Made by a program: the position numbers and the translations under genes
Shown: positions 1 to 9,000 of the stretch, in pieces
How the letters are laid out: each line of letters begins with the position of its first letter
Numbering within the stretch: position 1 is the first letter of the stretch
NCBI GenBank assembly: GCA_030427505.1
Contig: JAUICH010000001.1
Span: 620,001-684,000, forward strand
Source of the DNA: Verrucomicrobiia bacterium
GTDB lineage: Bacteria > Verrucomicrobiota > Verrucomicrobiia > Verrucomicrobiales > DEV007
DNA length: 64,000 nt
Direction of reading: 5' to 3'
Notes under the pieces: generated by a model
The model's input: only the letters and a program-made list of their open reading frames with translations
Databases searched by the model: none
What the model was told of the DNA's origin: nothing

Positions 1-1066
1 GCTTGTCCGCCGGTGCTGGAGCTGGCTTTTGGTCCGCGGGTTTCGTGGAAGGCTTGTCAGCGGGCATGCTTGCCGGCGCGGGTTGTTTGCCTGCTTCCGG
101 TTCAGCCGGTTTCTCTTTCGGTTTGTCCGCCGGAGCAGGCGTCTTTTTGCTGGCTGGTTTTTCTGCGGGCTTTTTGGCCGGCGCGAGTTGGTCTGCTTTC
201 TTCTCCTCGTTCGGTTTGCCGGGTTTCGGCGCGGGAGGACTGTCTGGAGAAGCCGGGGCGGGCTTGTCCGTGGCGGGCATTGGAGCGGGGGTAACCGGTT
301 CCTTTGGAGGAGCGGGCGTGGTTTCCACGGCTGGAGCGGGCGGAGTGGCTGGTTCCTCCGGCTTGGGCTCCGGAGCGGGAACTGTTTTCAGTTGCCCCAG
401 TTCGGCCAGGACTAGCTTCTCTTCCACGCGATCGAAGAACAAGGTGCCTGGGTGGCTGGGGATGATGACTTCGTAAATCTGGCGGGCTTTTTCCGGGTCT
501 CCCTGTTCCAGGGCGAGGTCGCCTTGCCGGATCTTGATCAACGGCACCAAGTCCGATGCTTTGCCGGCGGCGTTCAGGGCTTGATCGTAAGAGGCGGAAG
601 CCTGGTCGTACTCTCCAGCGCGGTGGTGGATCATTCCGAGAGCGAAGATCCCTTGCGCGTGACGGGGGTGATCTTTGTGGCTGTTGATGAAGGTCTGTAG
701 CGTGGCCTTGGCGTCTTCCGGACTACCCGCCTTCAACTCCGCGTCGGCCTTGCTCAGCAGCGCGTCTCCAGCGGATACCGAACTCGGGAATTCGGAAACC
801 ACGGCCAGGTACCCTTCCGGCGAAGACGCGCTGGTGTAGGCCATGGCGGCGTCAATCCGCTTGGATTCGGCCATTTCGCGACCGATCAAGATGGCGCACA
901 ACACCAGAATCACGGCCAGAACCCCGGCCACGATCTTAGTCTTGTGAGCTTCCAGCTTGGCGATAGCGGCATCAATCTCCTCCCCATGACGGGATTCTTC
1001 CATTTCGCCGGGAGTAAGCGGCTCGGCGGACTCAGGAGAGGCGGGGGACTTTTTCTTTGCGGCCAT
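1..1066 (-). CDS. TPR-containing membrane-anchored protein with Pro/Ala/Lys-rich tail (partial)
   Basis: The frame runs from an ATG at 1066 off the left edge, about 355 residues seen. Residues 1-40 are a charged cytoplasmic-type N-terminus. A single hydrophobic helix follows at about 45-63 (IVAGVLAVILVLCAILIG). Residues about 75-215 read as tetratricopeptide-like helical repeats, with a YfgM/TPR_21-like architecture of one membrane anchor and then TPRs. From about residue 225 the chain becomes low-complexity: Pro, Ala, Lys and Glu with repeated PADKP and KPAEKP blocks. Such tails are usually periplasm- or wall-spanning linkers. The C-terminus is not in the window. It lies downstream of cysK in the same direction, 65 bases apart, and may be co-transcribed. 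A role in envelope protein complexes is inference. Confidence 0.75.
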   Translation of the reverse strand, partial: MAAKKKSPASPESAEPLTPGEMEESRHGEEIDAAIAKLEAHKTKIVAGVLAVILVLCAILIGREMAESKRIDAAMAYTSASSPEGYLAVVSEFPSSVSAGDALLSKADAELKAGSPEDAKATLQTFINSHKDHPRHAQGIFALGMIHHRAGEYDQASASYDQALNAAGKASDLVPLIKIRQGDLALEQGDPEKARQIYEVIIPSHPGTLFFDRVEEKLVLAELGQLKTVPAPEPKPEEPATPPAPAVETTPAPPKEPVTPAPMPATDKPAPASPDSPPAPKPGKPNEEKKADQLAPAKKPAEKPASKKTPAPADKPKEKPAEPEAGKQPAPASMPADKPSTKPADQKPAPAPADK

Positions 1067-1131
1067 AAGAGAGCGAATGGGGAGGGAAGGGGGGGAATTG
1101 GGGCGAGGAACCGGTCCCGTGAAGGGAGCCT

Positions 1132-2100
1132 TCAGGCTCCCACGGCGGCGCGGGCTTCGTCAGCCAGCGGAGTGCTCAGGTAACGTTCGCCCGTGGAACA
1201 GGCGATGGTGACGATAAGCTTACCCTTGTTTTCAGGGCGGCGGGCGACTTCCAGCGCGGCCACGACATTGGCTCCGGTACTGATGCCCACGAGAATGCCT
1301 TCTTCCTTGGCCAGGCGCCGGGCCATGGCAAAAGCGTCGTCATTCGAAACTTTGACGCACTCGTTCACGATGTCGATGTGCAGGTTGTCCGGGACAAATC
1401 CGGCGCCGGTGCCCTGAATCTTGTGAGGTCCAGGGGTCAGATCTTCTCCCGCGAGGGTTTGGGAGATGACCGGGGAATCCGCTGGTTCCACCGTGATGAC
1501 TTGGAAATCCGGCTTGCGGGCCTTGAGCACTTCGCCCACGCCCGTGGCGGTGCCGCCGGTGCCGACCGCGGCTACCAGGATGTCCACCTTACCGCCGGTA
1601 TCTTCCCAGATTTCCTCGGCGGTGGTTTTCTTGTGAATCTCGGGGTTGGCCGGATTTTCAAACTGCTGGGGCATCCAGGCGTTCTCGGTCGTTTCGACGA
1701 TTTCGCGGGCTTTTTCGATGGCGCCCTTCATGCCTTTCGGCCCGGGGGTCAGCACCAGTTCCGCGCCCAGGAGGGCCAGCAGCGTGCGGCGCTCCAGGCT
1801 CATCGTTTCCGGCATGGTCAGAATCAGCTTGTAGCCACGGGCCGCCGCCACGAAGGCCAGAGCAATCCCGGTGTTTCCGCTGGTGGGCTCCACGATAACA
1901 GTGTCCTTTGTCAGGAGACCTTTTTCCTCGGCGTCCGCGATCATGGACATCCCGATACGGTCTTTTACGCTGCCGAGCGGGTTGAAGAATTCACACTTCA
2001 GAGCAACGGTGGCATCCACCCCTTGCGTGACGCGATTGAGTTTTACCAGGGGCGTCTTGCCCACGGTCTCGACAATGTCGTTGTAGATTTTCCCAGCCAT
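1132..2100 (-). CDS. cysK: Cysteine synthase A (O-acetylserine sulfhydrylase)
   Basis: 322 aa, the usual length for CysK. It makes L-cysteine from O-acetylserine and sulfide with pyridoxal phosphate in the cytoplasm. The PLP lysine is K46 in [11 protein letters not shown]. The substrate/PLP loop [12 protein letters not shown] follows. A glycine-rich phosphate-binding loop (GTGGTATG) lies near residue 180. The ATG at 2100 gives the standard N-terminus ([20 protein letters not shown]). It is transcribed away from phhB. No cysE is in the window. Cystathionine beta-synthase-like paralogues share the fold but usually carry extra domains, so CysK is the best call. Confidence 0.95.
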   Translation of the reverse strand: MAGKIYNDIVETVGKTPLVKLNRVTQGVDATVALKCEFFNPLGSVKDRIGMSMIADAEEKGLLTKDTVIVEPTSGNTGIALAFVAAARGYKLILTMPETMSLERRTLLALLGAELVLTPGPKGMKGAIEKAREIVETTENAWMPQQFENPANPEIHKKTTAEEIWEDTGGKVDILVAAVGTGGTATGVGEVLKARKPDFQVITVEPADSPVISQTLAGEDLTPGPHKIQGTGAGFVPDNLHIDIVNECVKVSNDDAFAMARRLAKEEGILVGISTGANVVAALEVARRPENKGKLIVTIACSTGERYLSTPLADEARAAVGA

Positions 2101-2168
2101 TATAAGAGTCGGTCGGAGAGTTTTCGCTAGTCAGCCACCCCAGATTTGGGTAGGGGGCCAAAGCCTAG

Positions 2169-2197
2169 GGTATAAGATACAATAAGAGGGGGCGCAA
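2169..2197 (-). promoter_or_regulatory. Candidate sigma70 promoter for cysK
   Basis: Reading the minus strand, TTGCGC (2197-2192) is followed after exactly 17 bases by TATACC (2174-2169), about 70 bases before the cysK ATG. Both hexamers keep four of six consensus bases. The surrounding intergenic stretch is A+T-richer than the flanking genes. Confidence 0.4.
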
Positions 2198-2309
2198 AGT
2201 GAATTTCCCGGAAATTGGCCTTAGTGAAAAGATGAGACTTGCGCACCCCAAACCCTTCTCTTATCCCGTAGAAAAGATAAAGAAACCCACGAAAGCCATC
2301 TGACCTGCC

Positions 2310-2594
2310 ATGTCTGACTTGATCGCCCCGGACGAGATGAATGCCTATCTCAAAAAGGTTCCCGAATGGGAACTCGAAGGAGATTCAATTACCCGTTCCG
2401 TCGAGTTCGACGAGTACATGGAAGGCATCGACTTTGTGAACGATGTCGCGGAGATCGCGGAAGAAGCTCAACACCACCCCGAAATCGACATTCGCTGGGG
2501 GCGTGTGAATCTCAAGCTGACCACGCACGACCAGGGAGGCCTGACGTCCCTGGACTTCGAACTCGCGCAGCGGATCGATAATCTGATCGACTAA
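2310..2594 (+). CDS. phhB: 4a-hydroxytetrahydrobiopterin dehydratase
   Basis: 94 aa, the full length of pterin-4a-carbinolamine dehydratases. The enzyme recycles 4a-hydroxytetrahydrobiopterin formed by aromatic amino acid hydroxylases; many bacteria keep it for molybdopterin- or folate-related roles. The family signature is clear: EEAQHHPEI with the active-site histidine pair H55-H56, then W-x-R-V, TTHDQGGLT with H73, and the closing LAQRID. No phenylalanine hydroxylase is nearby. It is a single-gene unit diverging from cysK and converging on the E2 gene. Confidence 0.93.
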   Translation: MSDLIAPDEMNAYLKKVPEWELEGDSITRSVEFDEYMEGIDFVNDVAEIAEEAQHHPEIDIRWGRVNLKLTTHDQGGLTSLDFELAQRIDNLID

Positions 2595-2631
2595 AAGCGT
2601 TTCCGGCGTTCTTGCCGCGCTTTCGGTGGCC

Positions 2632-2652
2632 GGGCTCCGCTTTCCGGAGCCT
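2632..2652. terminator. Hairpin between convergent phhB and E2 genes
   Basis: GGCTCCG-CTTTC-CGGAGCC forms a perfect 7-bp stem with a 5-base loop in the 101-base gap between two convergent genes. No U-tract follows on either strand, so intrinsic termination is uncertain. Confidence 0.35.
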
Positions 2653-2695
2653 CGCTGTATCACCGGCGAAGGGGGGGAGCGTTCAGCCGCCGGGT

Positions 2696-3961
2696 CTACA
2701 ACTCTTCCGGCGTCTGTAAGAGGTCGGCGATGCGATGCAGGAGCCGTCCCGCCGCGCCGCCGTCCAGAATACGGTGGTCGAAGCTCAGCGTGAGTTGGGC
2801 TTCCATGACGGGAATGAATTGCTGCACCTCGTCGCTCCAGACGGGCTTTTTCCGCCCCGCGCCCAGACCCAGGACCAAGTTCTGTTCCGGTAGCGGAATC
2901 GGTGTGGCCCAGACGATATTGAAAGTGCCGAAGTTCGTCACCGTGGCGATTCCGGCGCCGCGGGCTTCCGGGGGCAGTTTCCGTTCCCGGGCCTTGGCCA
3001 CCAGTTGATCGTAGGAACTGGTCAGCTCGGAAAGTTTTTTCTGATCCACGTCTTTGAGCACTGGGACCAGCACGCCATCAGCGACTTCCACGGCAAAGCC
3101 GATGTCGATGGCTTTGGGATGGACAATGCGTTCGCCGACGAGGCGGCCCGCCACGGCGGTGTTTTCCGCCAGGGCGACCGCCAGGGCCCGAATGGTGTAA
3201 AGGGCGATGCCGGGCTTCGGGTTGGCTTTCTTACGGTGGGCCAGCGTGGCTTCCAGCCGGACGGGAATGCCAACCGTGGCCAGGGGGCGCGACCAGCTCC
3301 GCCGCATGGAGTCCGCCACCGCGATGCGCATGGGGGAGGCGGCGGTGATTTTGTTCTTCTCGAGTTCGAGGATGAACTTTTCGAAGTCTTCCACCGTGAC
3401 GCGGCCGCCGGCGCCACTTCCGGCGATGCCGGCCATGTCCGCCGCGTTCAGGCCCAGCTCTTCCATGCGGGCCTTCATCCGGGGCGAAAGGTAGGTCGCG
3501 CCCGTGGTGCTGGCGGGAACGGGCAGGCCTTCCAGAGTAGGCTTTACCGACTGGGGGCCGCCATCAATTTCGTCCTGGTTGTTGATCCGGAAATGAGGCG
3601 CGTCCGCTGGGACGGGGCTTTCTTCTTCCGTGGTAGGGGTATCCGGTTCTTCCGCGGGCGTTGATTCCCCGGCGGTGGGAGAGGGCTCACCGGAAAGGCC
3701 GGCTTTGCGTGCTTCTTCCTCGGACACTTCCAGGAAGGCCAGGGTAGCGCCGACCGGGTAGCTCTGGTCCACCTCCACCAAGACTTCCGTCAGGGTGCCC
3801 CGGCAGGGTGGCGTGACGCCCATGACGGCCTTGTTCGTCTCCACCTGAAAGATTTCCTGATCCGGATCCACTTCCTGGCCGGACTGGACGCCAATTTCCA
3901 CCACCACGGCTTCAGCAATCGATTCACCGAGCTGGGGCATGTGTACGGGGACCTTAGGCAT
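2696..3961 (-). CDS. 2-oxoacid dehydrogenase E2 (dihydrolipoamide acyltransferase)
   Basis: 421 aa from the ATG at 3961 (MPKVPVHMPQLGES). A longer GTG frame from 4045 would overlap the E1beta gene by 67 bases and add a non-homologous leader, so it is rejected. Domains in order: one lipoyl domain (residues 1-80; lipoylated K44 in VETNKAVMGV), an acidic Pro/Glu linker, a peripheral-subunit-binding domain (about 150-190; YLSPRMKARMEELGL...GRVTVEDFEKFI), and the acyltransferase catalytic domain ending in HRILDGGAAG with the catalytic His and Asp. It transfers the acyl group from E1 to CoA. It is the last gene of an E1alpha-E1beta-E2 operon, 17 bases after E1beta. No E3 is present. The substrate (pyruvate, acetoin or branched-chain 2-oxoacid) cannot be fixed from sequence alone. 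Confidence 0.9.
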   Translation of the reverse strand: MPKVPVHMPQLGESIAEAVVVEIGVQSGQEVDPDQEIFQVETNKAVMGVTPPCRGTLTEVLVEVDQSYPVGATLAFLEVSEEEARKAGLSGEPSPTAGESTPAEEPDTPTTEEESPVPADAPHFRINNQDEIDGGPQSVKPTLEGLPVPASTTGATYLSPRMKARMEELGLNAADMAGIAGSGAGGRVTVEDFEKFILELEKNKITAASPMRIAVADSMRRSWSRPLATVGIPVRLEATLAHRKKANPKPGIALYTIRALAVALAENTAVAGRLVGERIVHPKAIDIGFAVEVADGVLVPVLKDVDQKKLSELTSSYDQLVAKARERKLPPEARGAGIATVTNFGTFNIVWATPIPLPEQNLVLGLGAGRKKPVWSDEVQQFIPVMEAQLTLSFDHRILDGGAAGRLLHRIADLLQTPEEL

Positions 3962-3978
3962 GATGGGCTGAGTCGGGA

Positions 3979-4944
3979 CTAGAGGGAAAGGAGGTCGCGG
4001 AGGGCAGCGGCGATGGACTGAGAGGTCGGCCGGTGTACCCGCCACAGGTTGGGATGATAAGGAATAGGAGTGTCCTTGGCATTCAAGCGTTTTGGAGGCG
4101 CGTCGAGAAGGTGAAAGCCTTCCGAGACCACGCGGGAGACGACCTCCGCCGTCAGGCCGCCCCAGGGAAAGGCTTCGCCGACGCAGAGCAGGCGGCCGGT
4201 GCGCGCCACGGAGGCCAGCACGGTATCGGTATCGATGGGCTTCGCGGTGCGGAGGTCCACGACCTCGATTTCGTAGCCATCGTTCACGAGTTCCTGGGCG
4301 GCGCGGAGAGACTCGTGGACCATGGCGCTGCAGGTCACGACCGTGGCGTGACGGCCAGCGCGGGCGATGCGGGCTTTTCCCACTGGCAGAATGCTGTCCG
4401 GCAGCCCTTCTGCTTTCAGGTGGTAGTAGAGGAATTTGTGCTCGCAGAAGATGACCGGATCTTCGATGGCGACGGCTTCCAGCAGCATGCCGTAGGCGTC
4501 CTCCACCGTGGCGGGAGTCATGACGATCAGGCCGGGGTAGTGGGAGTAGAGAGACTCCATGCTCTGGCTGTGAAAGGGGCCGCTGCCGTCCGTGCCGCCG
4601 GAGGGAAGCCGGATGATGAGGGGGCAGGACACCCCGGTGCGCCAGTACTGGGTGGCGGCCTGGTTCACGATCTGGTTGAAGGCGATGGAGGAAAAGTCCG
4701 CGAACTGCATTTCCACGATGGGCCGCATGCCTTCGATGGCGGCGCCGATGGCGAGACCCGCGATGGCGTCCTCGCTGATGGGGGCATCGATCACGCGGCC
4801 AGGAAATTCCTTGGAGAGTGTCTTGGTCGCCTTGAAGGCGCCGCCAAAAGCAGCCACATCCTGGCCGTAGATGAACACCCGTTCGTCTTCCGCCAGGGCC
4901 TTTGCCTGAGCCGCGCGGATCGCTTCGAGATACGTGATGCTCAT
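3979..4944 (-). CDS. 2-oxoacid dehydrogenase E1 component, beta subunit
   Basis: 321 aa from the ATG at 4944 (MSITYLEAIRAAQAKALAEDE), which overlaps the E1alpha stop in the ATGA arrangement (4941-4944) typical of translational coupling. The frame can be read further upstream, but that part lies inside E1alpha and is not homologous. It has the transketolase-type pyrimidine-binding domain (YGQDVAAFGGAFKATKTL, then RVIDAPISEDAIAGLAIGAA) and the C-terminal transketolase domain (VVDLRTAKPIDTDTV). It forms the alpha2beta2 thiamine-diphosphate-dependent E1 with the gene upstream. PdhB, AcoB and BkdB share this architecture. Confidence 0.92.
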   Translation of the reverse strand: MSITYLEAIRAAQAKALAEDERVFIYGQDVAAFGGAFKATKTLSKEFPGRVIDAPISEDAIAGLAIGAAIEGMRPIVEMQFADFSSIAFNQIVNQAATQYWRTGVSCPLIIRLPSGGTDGSGPFHSQSMESLYSHYPGLIVMTPATVEDAYGMLLEAVAIEDPVIFCEHKFLYYHLKAEGLPDSILPVGKARIARAGRHATVVTCSAMVHESLRAAQELVNDGYEIEVVDLRTAKPIDTDTVLASVARTGRLLCVGEAFPWGGLTAEVVSRVVSEGFHLLDAPPKRLNAKDTPIPYHPNLWRVHRPTSQSIAAALRDLLSL

Positions 4945-5975
4945 ATCCCGGGTGTGCCTTCGGTCAGGTGCTTGGTGGCCAGGGCGTGCCAGGACTCCTG
5001 GAAGGGGTCGGGCGCGGGTTCCTTCTGGGCGGTGGCCACGGCTTCGTCTACTTGCTCCTGCAGTTCGGCTTTCAGCGCTTCCATTTCGGTTTCGTCCATC
5101 CATTCCTGCCCGAGGATGTGCGCCGTGCTGATCTCCAGGCAGTCGCCGCCGTACTGCTGGTTTTTCAGTTCGGGGGCGATGTAGGAAGCGTCATCGTGTT
5201 CGCCGTGACCGGAAAGGCGCAGCAGGTGGCCCACCACCATTTGGGGGCCATGGCCGGAACGGGCCCGCTGGGCGGCTTTCGCAAAGGTTTCGAGACAGGC
5301 GTTCAGGTCCGTGCCGTCGATGGAGTACCCTTCGATGCCGTAACCAATGGCCCGGTCCACCAAGTCTTTGCAGGCAAACTGCCGGTCGCGAGGGGTGGAG
5401 TAGGCGAACTGATTGTCCGCCACCGCGATGATCAGCGGTAATTTCTCCACGGCGGCCTGATTGACCGCTTCATGGAAAGCGCCGGCGGAAGTGCCGCCGT
5501 CTCCGATGCAGACGCCTCCGATGGATTGAGTCTCGCCCCGGAATCGTTTCGCCACCAGCATGCCGTTTGCCACGGAGATGGCGGTGCCGAGATGACTGAT
5601 CATGGCAATGAGGCCCTGCTTGGGCCGTCCCCGGTGGATATTGCCGTCCCGGCCACGCATGGGGCCTTTGACGGATCCCAGGTAAGTGCGGGTTGCATCC
5701 AGTATGGCTTCGCCGAAGGCGAGACGCCCGGCCTGGTCGCGGATGAGGGGAGCGTACACGTCTCCTTCCTGGCGGTTTAGCTGCATGCCCAAGGCCGCGC
5801 TGAACGCTTCCTGCCCGCGTCCGATGTAGACGCCACCCACAATCATCCCGGCCCGGTAGAGACGGGCCAGCTTTTCTTCTAAAATGCGCGCAAGCAGCAT
5901 CCACCGAAACGCATCCAGATAGCGTTGCCTCGCGGTGAGCTTCGCATCACTGAGCTGGGAAGCTGTTTCGGCCAT
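4941..5975 (-). CDS. 2-oxoacid dehydrogenase E1 component, alpha subunit
   Basis: 344 aa from the ATG at 5975 (MAETASQLSDAKLT); a TTG five codons upstream is a weaker alternative. The thiamine diphosphate/Mg motif is complete: GDGGTSAGAFHEAVNQAA, ending in DNQFAYSTP. The phosphorylation-loop region (TRTYLGSVKGPMRGRDGN) is also seen. With E1beta and E2 it forms the decarboxylating half of a pyruvate-, acetoin- or branched-chain-type complex. It lies 93 bases downstream of smc on the same strand. The two-chain E1 differs from the single-chain AceE of proteobacteria. Confidence 0.92.
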   Translation of the reverse strand: MAETASQLSDAKLTARQRYLDAFRWMLLARILEEKLARLYRAGMIVGGVYIGRGQEAFSAALGMQLNRQEGDVYAPLIRDQAGRLAFGEAILDATRTYLGSVKGPMRGRDGNIHRGRPKQGLIAMISHLGTAISVANGMLVAKRFRGETQSIGGVCIGDGGTSAGAFHEAVNQAAVEKLPLIIAVADNQFAYSTPRDRQFACKDLVDRAIGYGIEGYSIDGTDLNACLETFAKAAQRARSGHGPQMVVGHLLRLSGHGEHDDASYIAPELKNQQYGGDCLEISTAHILGQEWMDETEMEALKAELQEQVDEAVATAQKEPAPDPFQESWHALATKHLTEGTPGI

Positions 5976-6068
5976 CGAAAGGTGTCTCAAAGGTCCACTT
6001 TACTCGCCGGAAATTCCCTCATGCAAAGACTTTCTTAGAGTAATGCTAGCGGACTCGAAGCCCGCGGA

Positions 6069-9000
6069 TTACTGCGACGCTTTCTGCGAAACGGCTTCCG
6101 CCACGGTTTTGGTGCTTTCCGTTCCGTCGCTTTGCGAAAACTTCATTCCCACCGTCTTGGATACGCCGAACTCCTGCATGGAGACGCCATACATGACGTC
6201 GGCGCGGCTCATGGTCCGCTTGCTGTGGGTGACGATGATGAACTGACTGTCCGCGATGAAGCGGTCCAGCACCTTAATGAAGCGGCCAATGTTCGACTCG
6301 TCCAGCGGCGCGTCCAGCTCGTCCAACACGCAGAAGGGAGAGGGCTTCACCATGTAGATGGCGAAGAGCAGGGCCACGGCCGTCATGGAGCGTTCGCCAC
6401 CGGACAGCAGGGAGATGGACTGGAGTTTCTTGCCCGGAGGCTTGGCGATGATGTCGATGCCGCACTCCAGCGGATCGGACTCGTCCACCAGCATGAGGTC
6501 CGCCTTGGCCAAGGGGCCAAAGAGTTCCTGGAACATGTCTTTGAAGTTCCCCCGGACGGTTTCGAAAGTCTCCTGGAACATCCGCTTGGTCTCGCGGTTG
6601 ATCTGGGAGATGACCTTGAGCAGCTTCTCCTTGGACTGGACGAGGTCGTCGTGGTGTTCCTCCTGGAATTTGTAGCGTTCTTCCAGCTCTTCATACTCCT
6701 CGATGGCGTCCAGATTGACCGGACCCATGGAATCCAGGCGGGAGCGGATTTCGGCGACCACTTCTTCCACGAAATCCCAATCCGGTTCCGCTTCGTCCGC
6801 CAAGTTGAAATCTTCCTCCGGAGTCTCCGGGGTGGAGGCGTCAGCCACCACGTCTGGTGAGTCCTGCTCTTCTCCGTCGCCGCCGCCTTCTTCAGCGGCG
6901 TTTTTCGCTTCGATGGTGGCGCGGCGTTTAGCGTTGCGGGAGCGGGCGTTCTTTTGTTCCTGAATGGCCGCCAGCAAAGCATGGCTGTCCGGTTCGAAGC
7001 GATCCAAGTCCGTCTGATAGCGCTCGCGAATGGAGGCCTCCAGATTCTCGATCCGGAGATCGATCTGGGTGCTCTTGATCTCTTCGCGCGTCCGCTGTTC
7101 GCTGAACTCGTTTACCTGGCGCCGCTGGGCGGACAAGACACGTTCCGCTTCATCGATGGCGGTCCGCCGGGCGGCGCGGTCTTCGCGGGCCGCTGAAAGC
7201 TCGCTTTCCAAGCCGGTGACTTCGGCGGTGGTTTCGTCGATTTTTTCCGTCAGGGCCTGGTTCTCTTCTTCTCCCCGGGTGATCTTTTCGCCGAAGGAAG
7301 CGATCTCGCCATTCCGGCGTTCCAGGAGTTCACGCAGTTCCGCCATGCGGCTGTCCATGGGGGCGCGCTGGTCCTGCATGCCGACCAGGGCGCGGCGTTC
7401 CACGGCCAGGGCGGTGCGGATTTCGTTGAGCCGCTCCAGGGCGTTCGCTTCCTTTTCCCGGATCAGTTCCAGGTTGGATTCGGATTCCGTGATGATTCCG
7501 GCCAGTTCCTCCAGCCGGGCGGAAGTGGTTTCCTTTTCCTCCTCGGCCTTCGCGATTTCACCGGCCAGCGCTTCGCGGCGCTTGGTCACTTCCTGTTGCT
7601 CCCAGGTTTGGGATTCCAGCTTGCTCTCGATCTGCTGGATTTCCCGCTTCATCAGGCTGCACTGGCCTTCCAGGGTGGAGAAGCTGACACGCTTTTCCTG
7701 AAGTTTTTCGCGGGCGGCTTCCACGCGGTTCTCCAGGCTGGTGACCCGTTCCTTGATTTCGTCCTTCCGCGCGGCGGCGGCGGTCAACTCTTCCTCAAGA
7801 CCTTGATTGACCAGTTCCAGTTCGCGGATTTCCGCCTGGCGTTTGAGGATGGAGCCCGCTTCATCTCCACCGGAGCCGCCGCGGATGATGCCTTCGGCGG
7901 TGACCAGTTCACCATCCAGGGTCGCCATGGCCACGCCGGGCAGGTCGGGGCGCAGTTTCAGGGCGGTGGAAAGAGTGTCCACCAGCAGCACGTCCCGCAG
8001 GAGCAAGTCCATCAGGGAACAGATGCGGTCCTGGCATTGCACCTTGTCCAGGGCCCAGGCGATGGCGCCTTCCGGAACGGACATGAGCTGCCGTTGGCTC
8101 GTCTTCGCCACGGATTCCTCGGAGACAATGGCGGCCCGGCCATAGTCGCCCGTCTTCAGGGCGTCGATGATGCTTTCCGCCACCATGTCGTCGCTGACGA
8201 CGATGGCCTGGAGGTTGTGGCCCAGGGCGGCCTCCATGGCGCGGATGAATTTCTCTTCCACCTCCATGAAGGAGGCCAGAGCGCCGCGCACCGTGGAGCG
8301 GTAGACATCCGGCTGGTCCAGGCCTTTCAGGACGGCCTGGGTGCCTTTCTCAAAGCCTTCGCCGTCCGCGACGAGCTGTTTCAAGACGTCCAGGCGGGAG
8401 ACTTTTTCCGAGTGGGTCTTGAAGAGTTCGGCCAACTTCCGTTCCACTTCGGCCAAGTCGCGCCGGGCGGTGTCGAAACCTTCTTCAGTCGAGCGCAGTT
8501 CTTCTTCGTGCTTGGCGATGGTTTCGCGCAGTTCGTCGAGCTGTTGTTGGAAGCCCTTCAGCTCGCCGGATTTCTGTTCGATCTCCTGCTGGAGGCGCTG
8601 GATCTCGTCTTCGAGCTGACGGTGGCGTTGCTGGTCGGCCTCCAGCTGGCGGGAAGAACCGGCGATCTTGGTCTCCAGAGAGGAGAGGCGGCCTTCCAAC
8701 TGGTTGCGTTCGCGGACGGCCTGGCCCAGAGCGGTGTCCAGTTCCTGGCGTTCCTGGCGGATGTCGGCGGCGTTTTGCTCGGCGCCGGAAACCTGAGCGG
8801 TTTGTTCTTCGATTTTGGCCTGGATGTCCGCCAGCATGGCTTCCGTCTGCTTCAGGTCGGCTTCCTGCTGGCTGAGCTTTTCCGTGGTGCTGGCAATGTC
8901 GGCTTCATTCTGCGTGATGAGCGCGGACAGTTCCTGGGCGCGTTCCGTGTTGAACTCCATGCGGCTCTGGGCGGAGCGCACTTCGTTCTGCTTCGCGGAG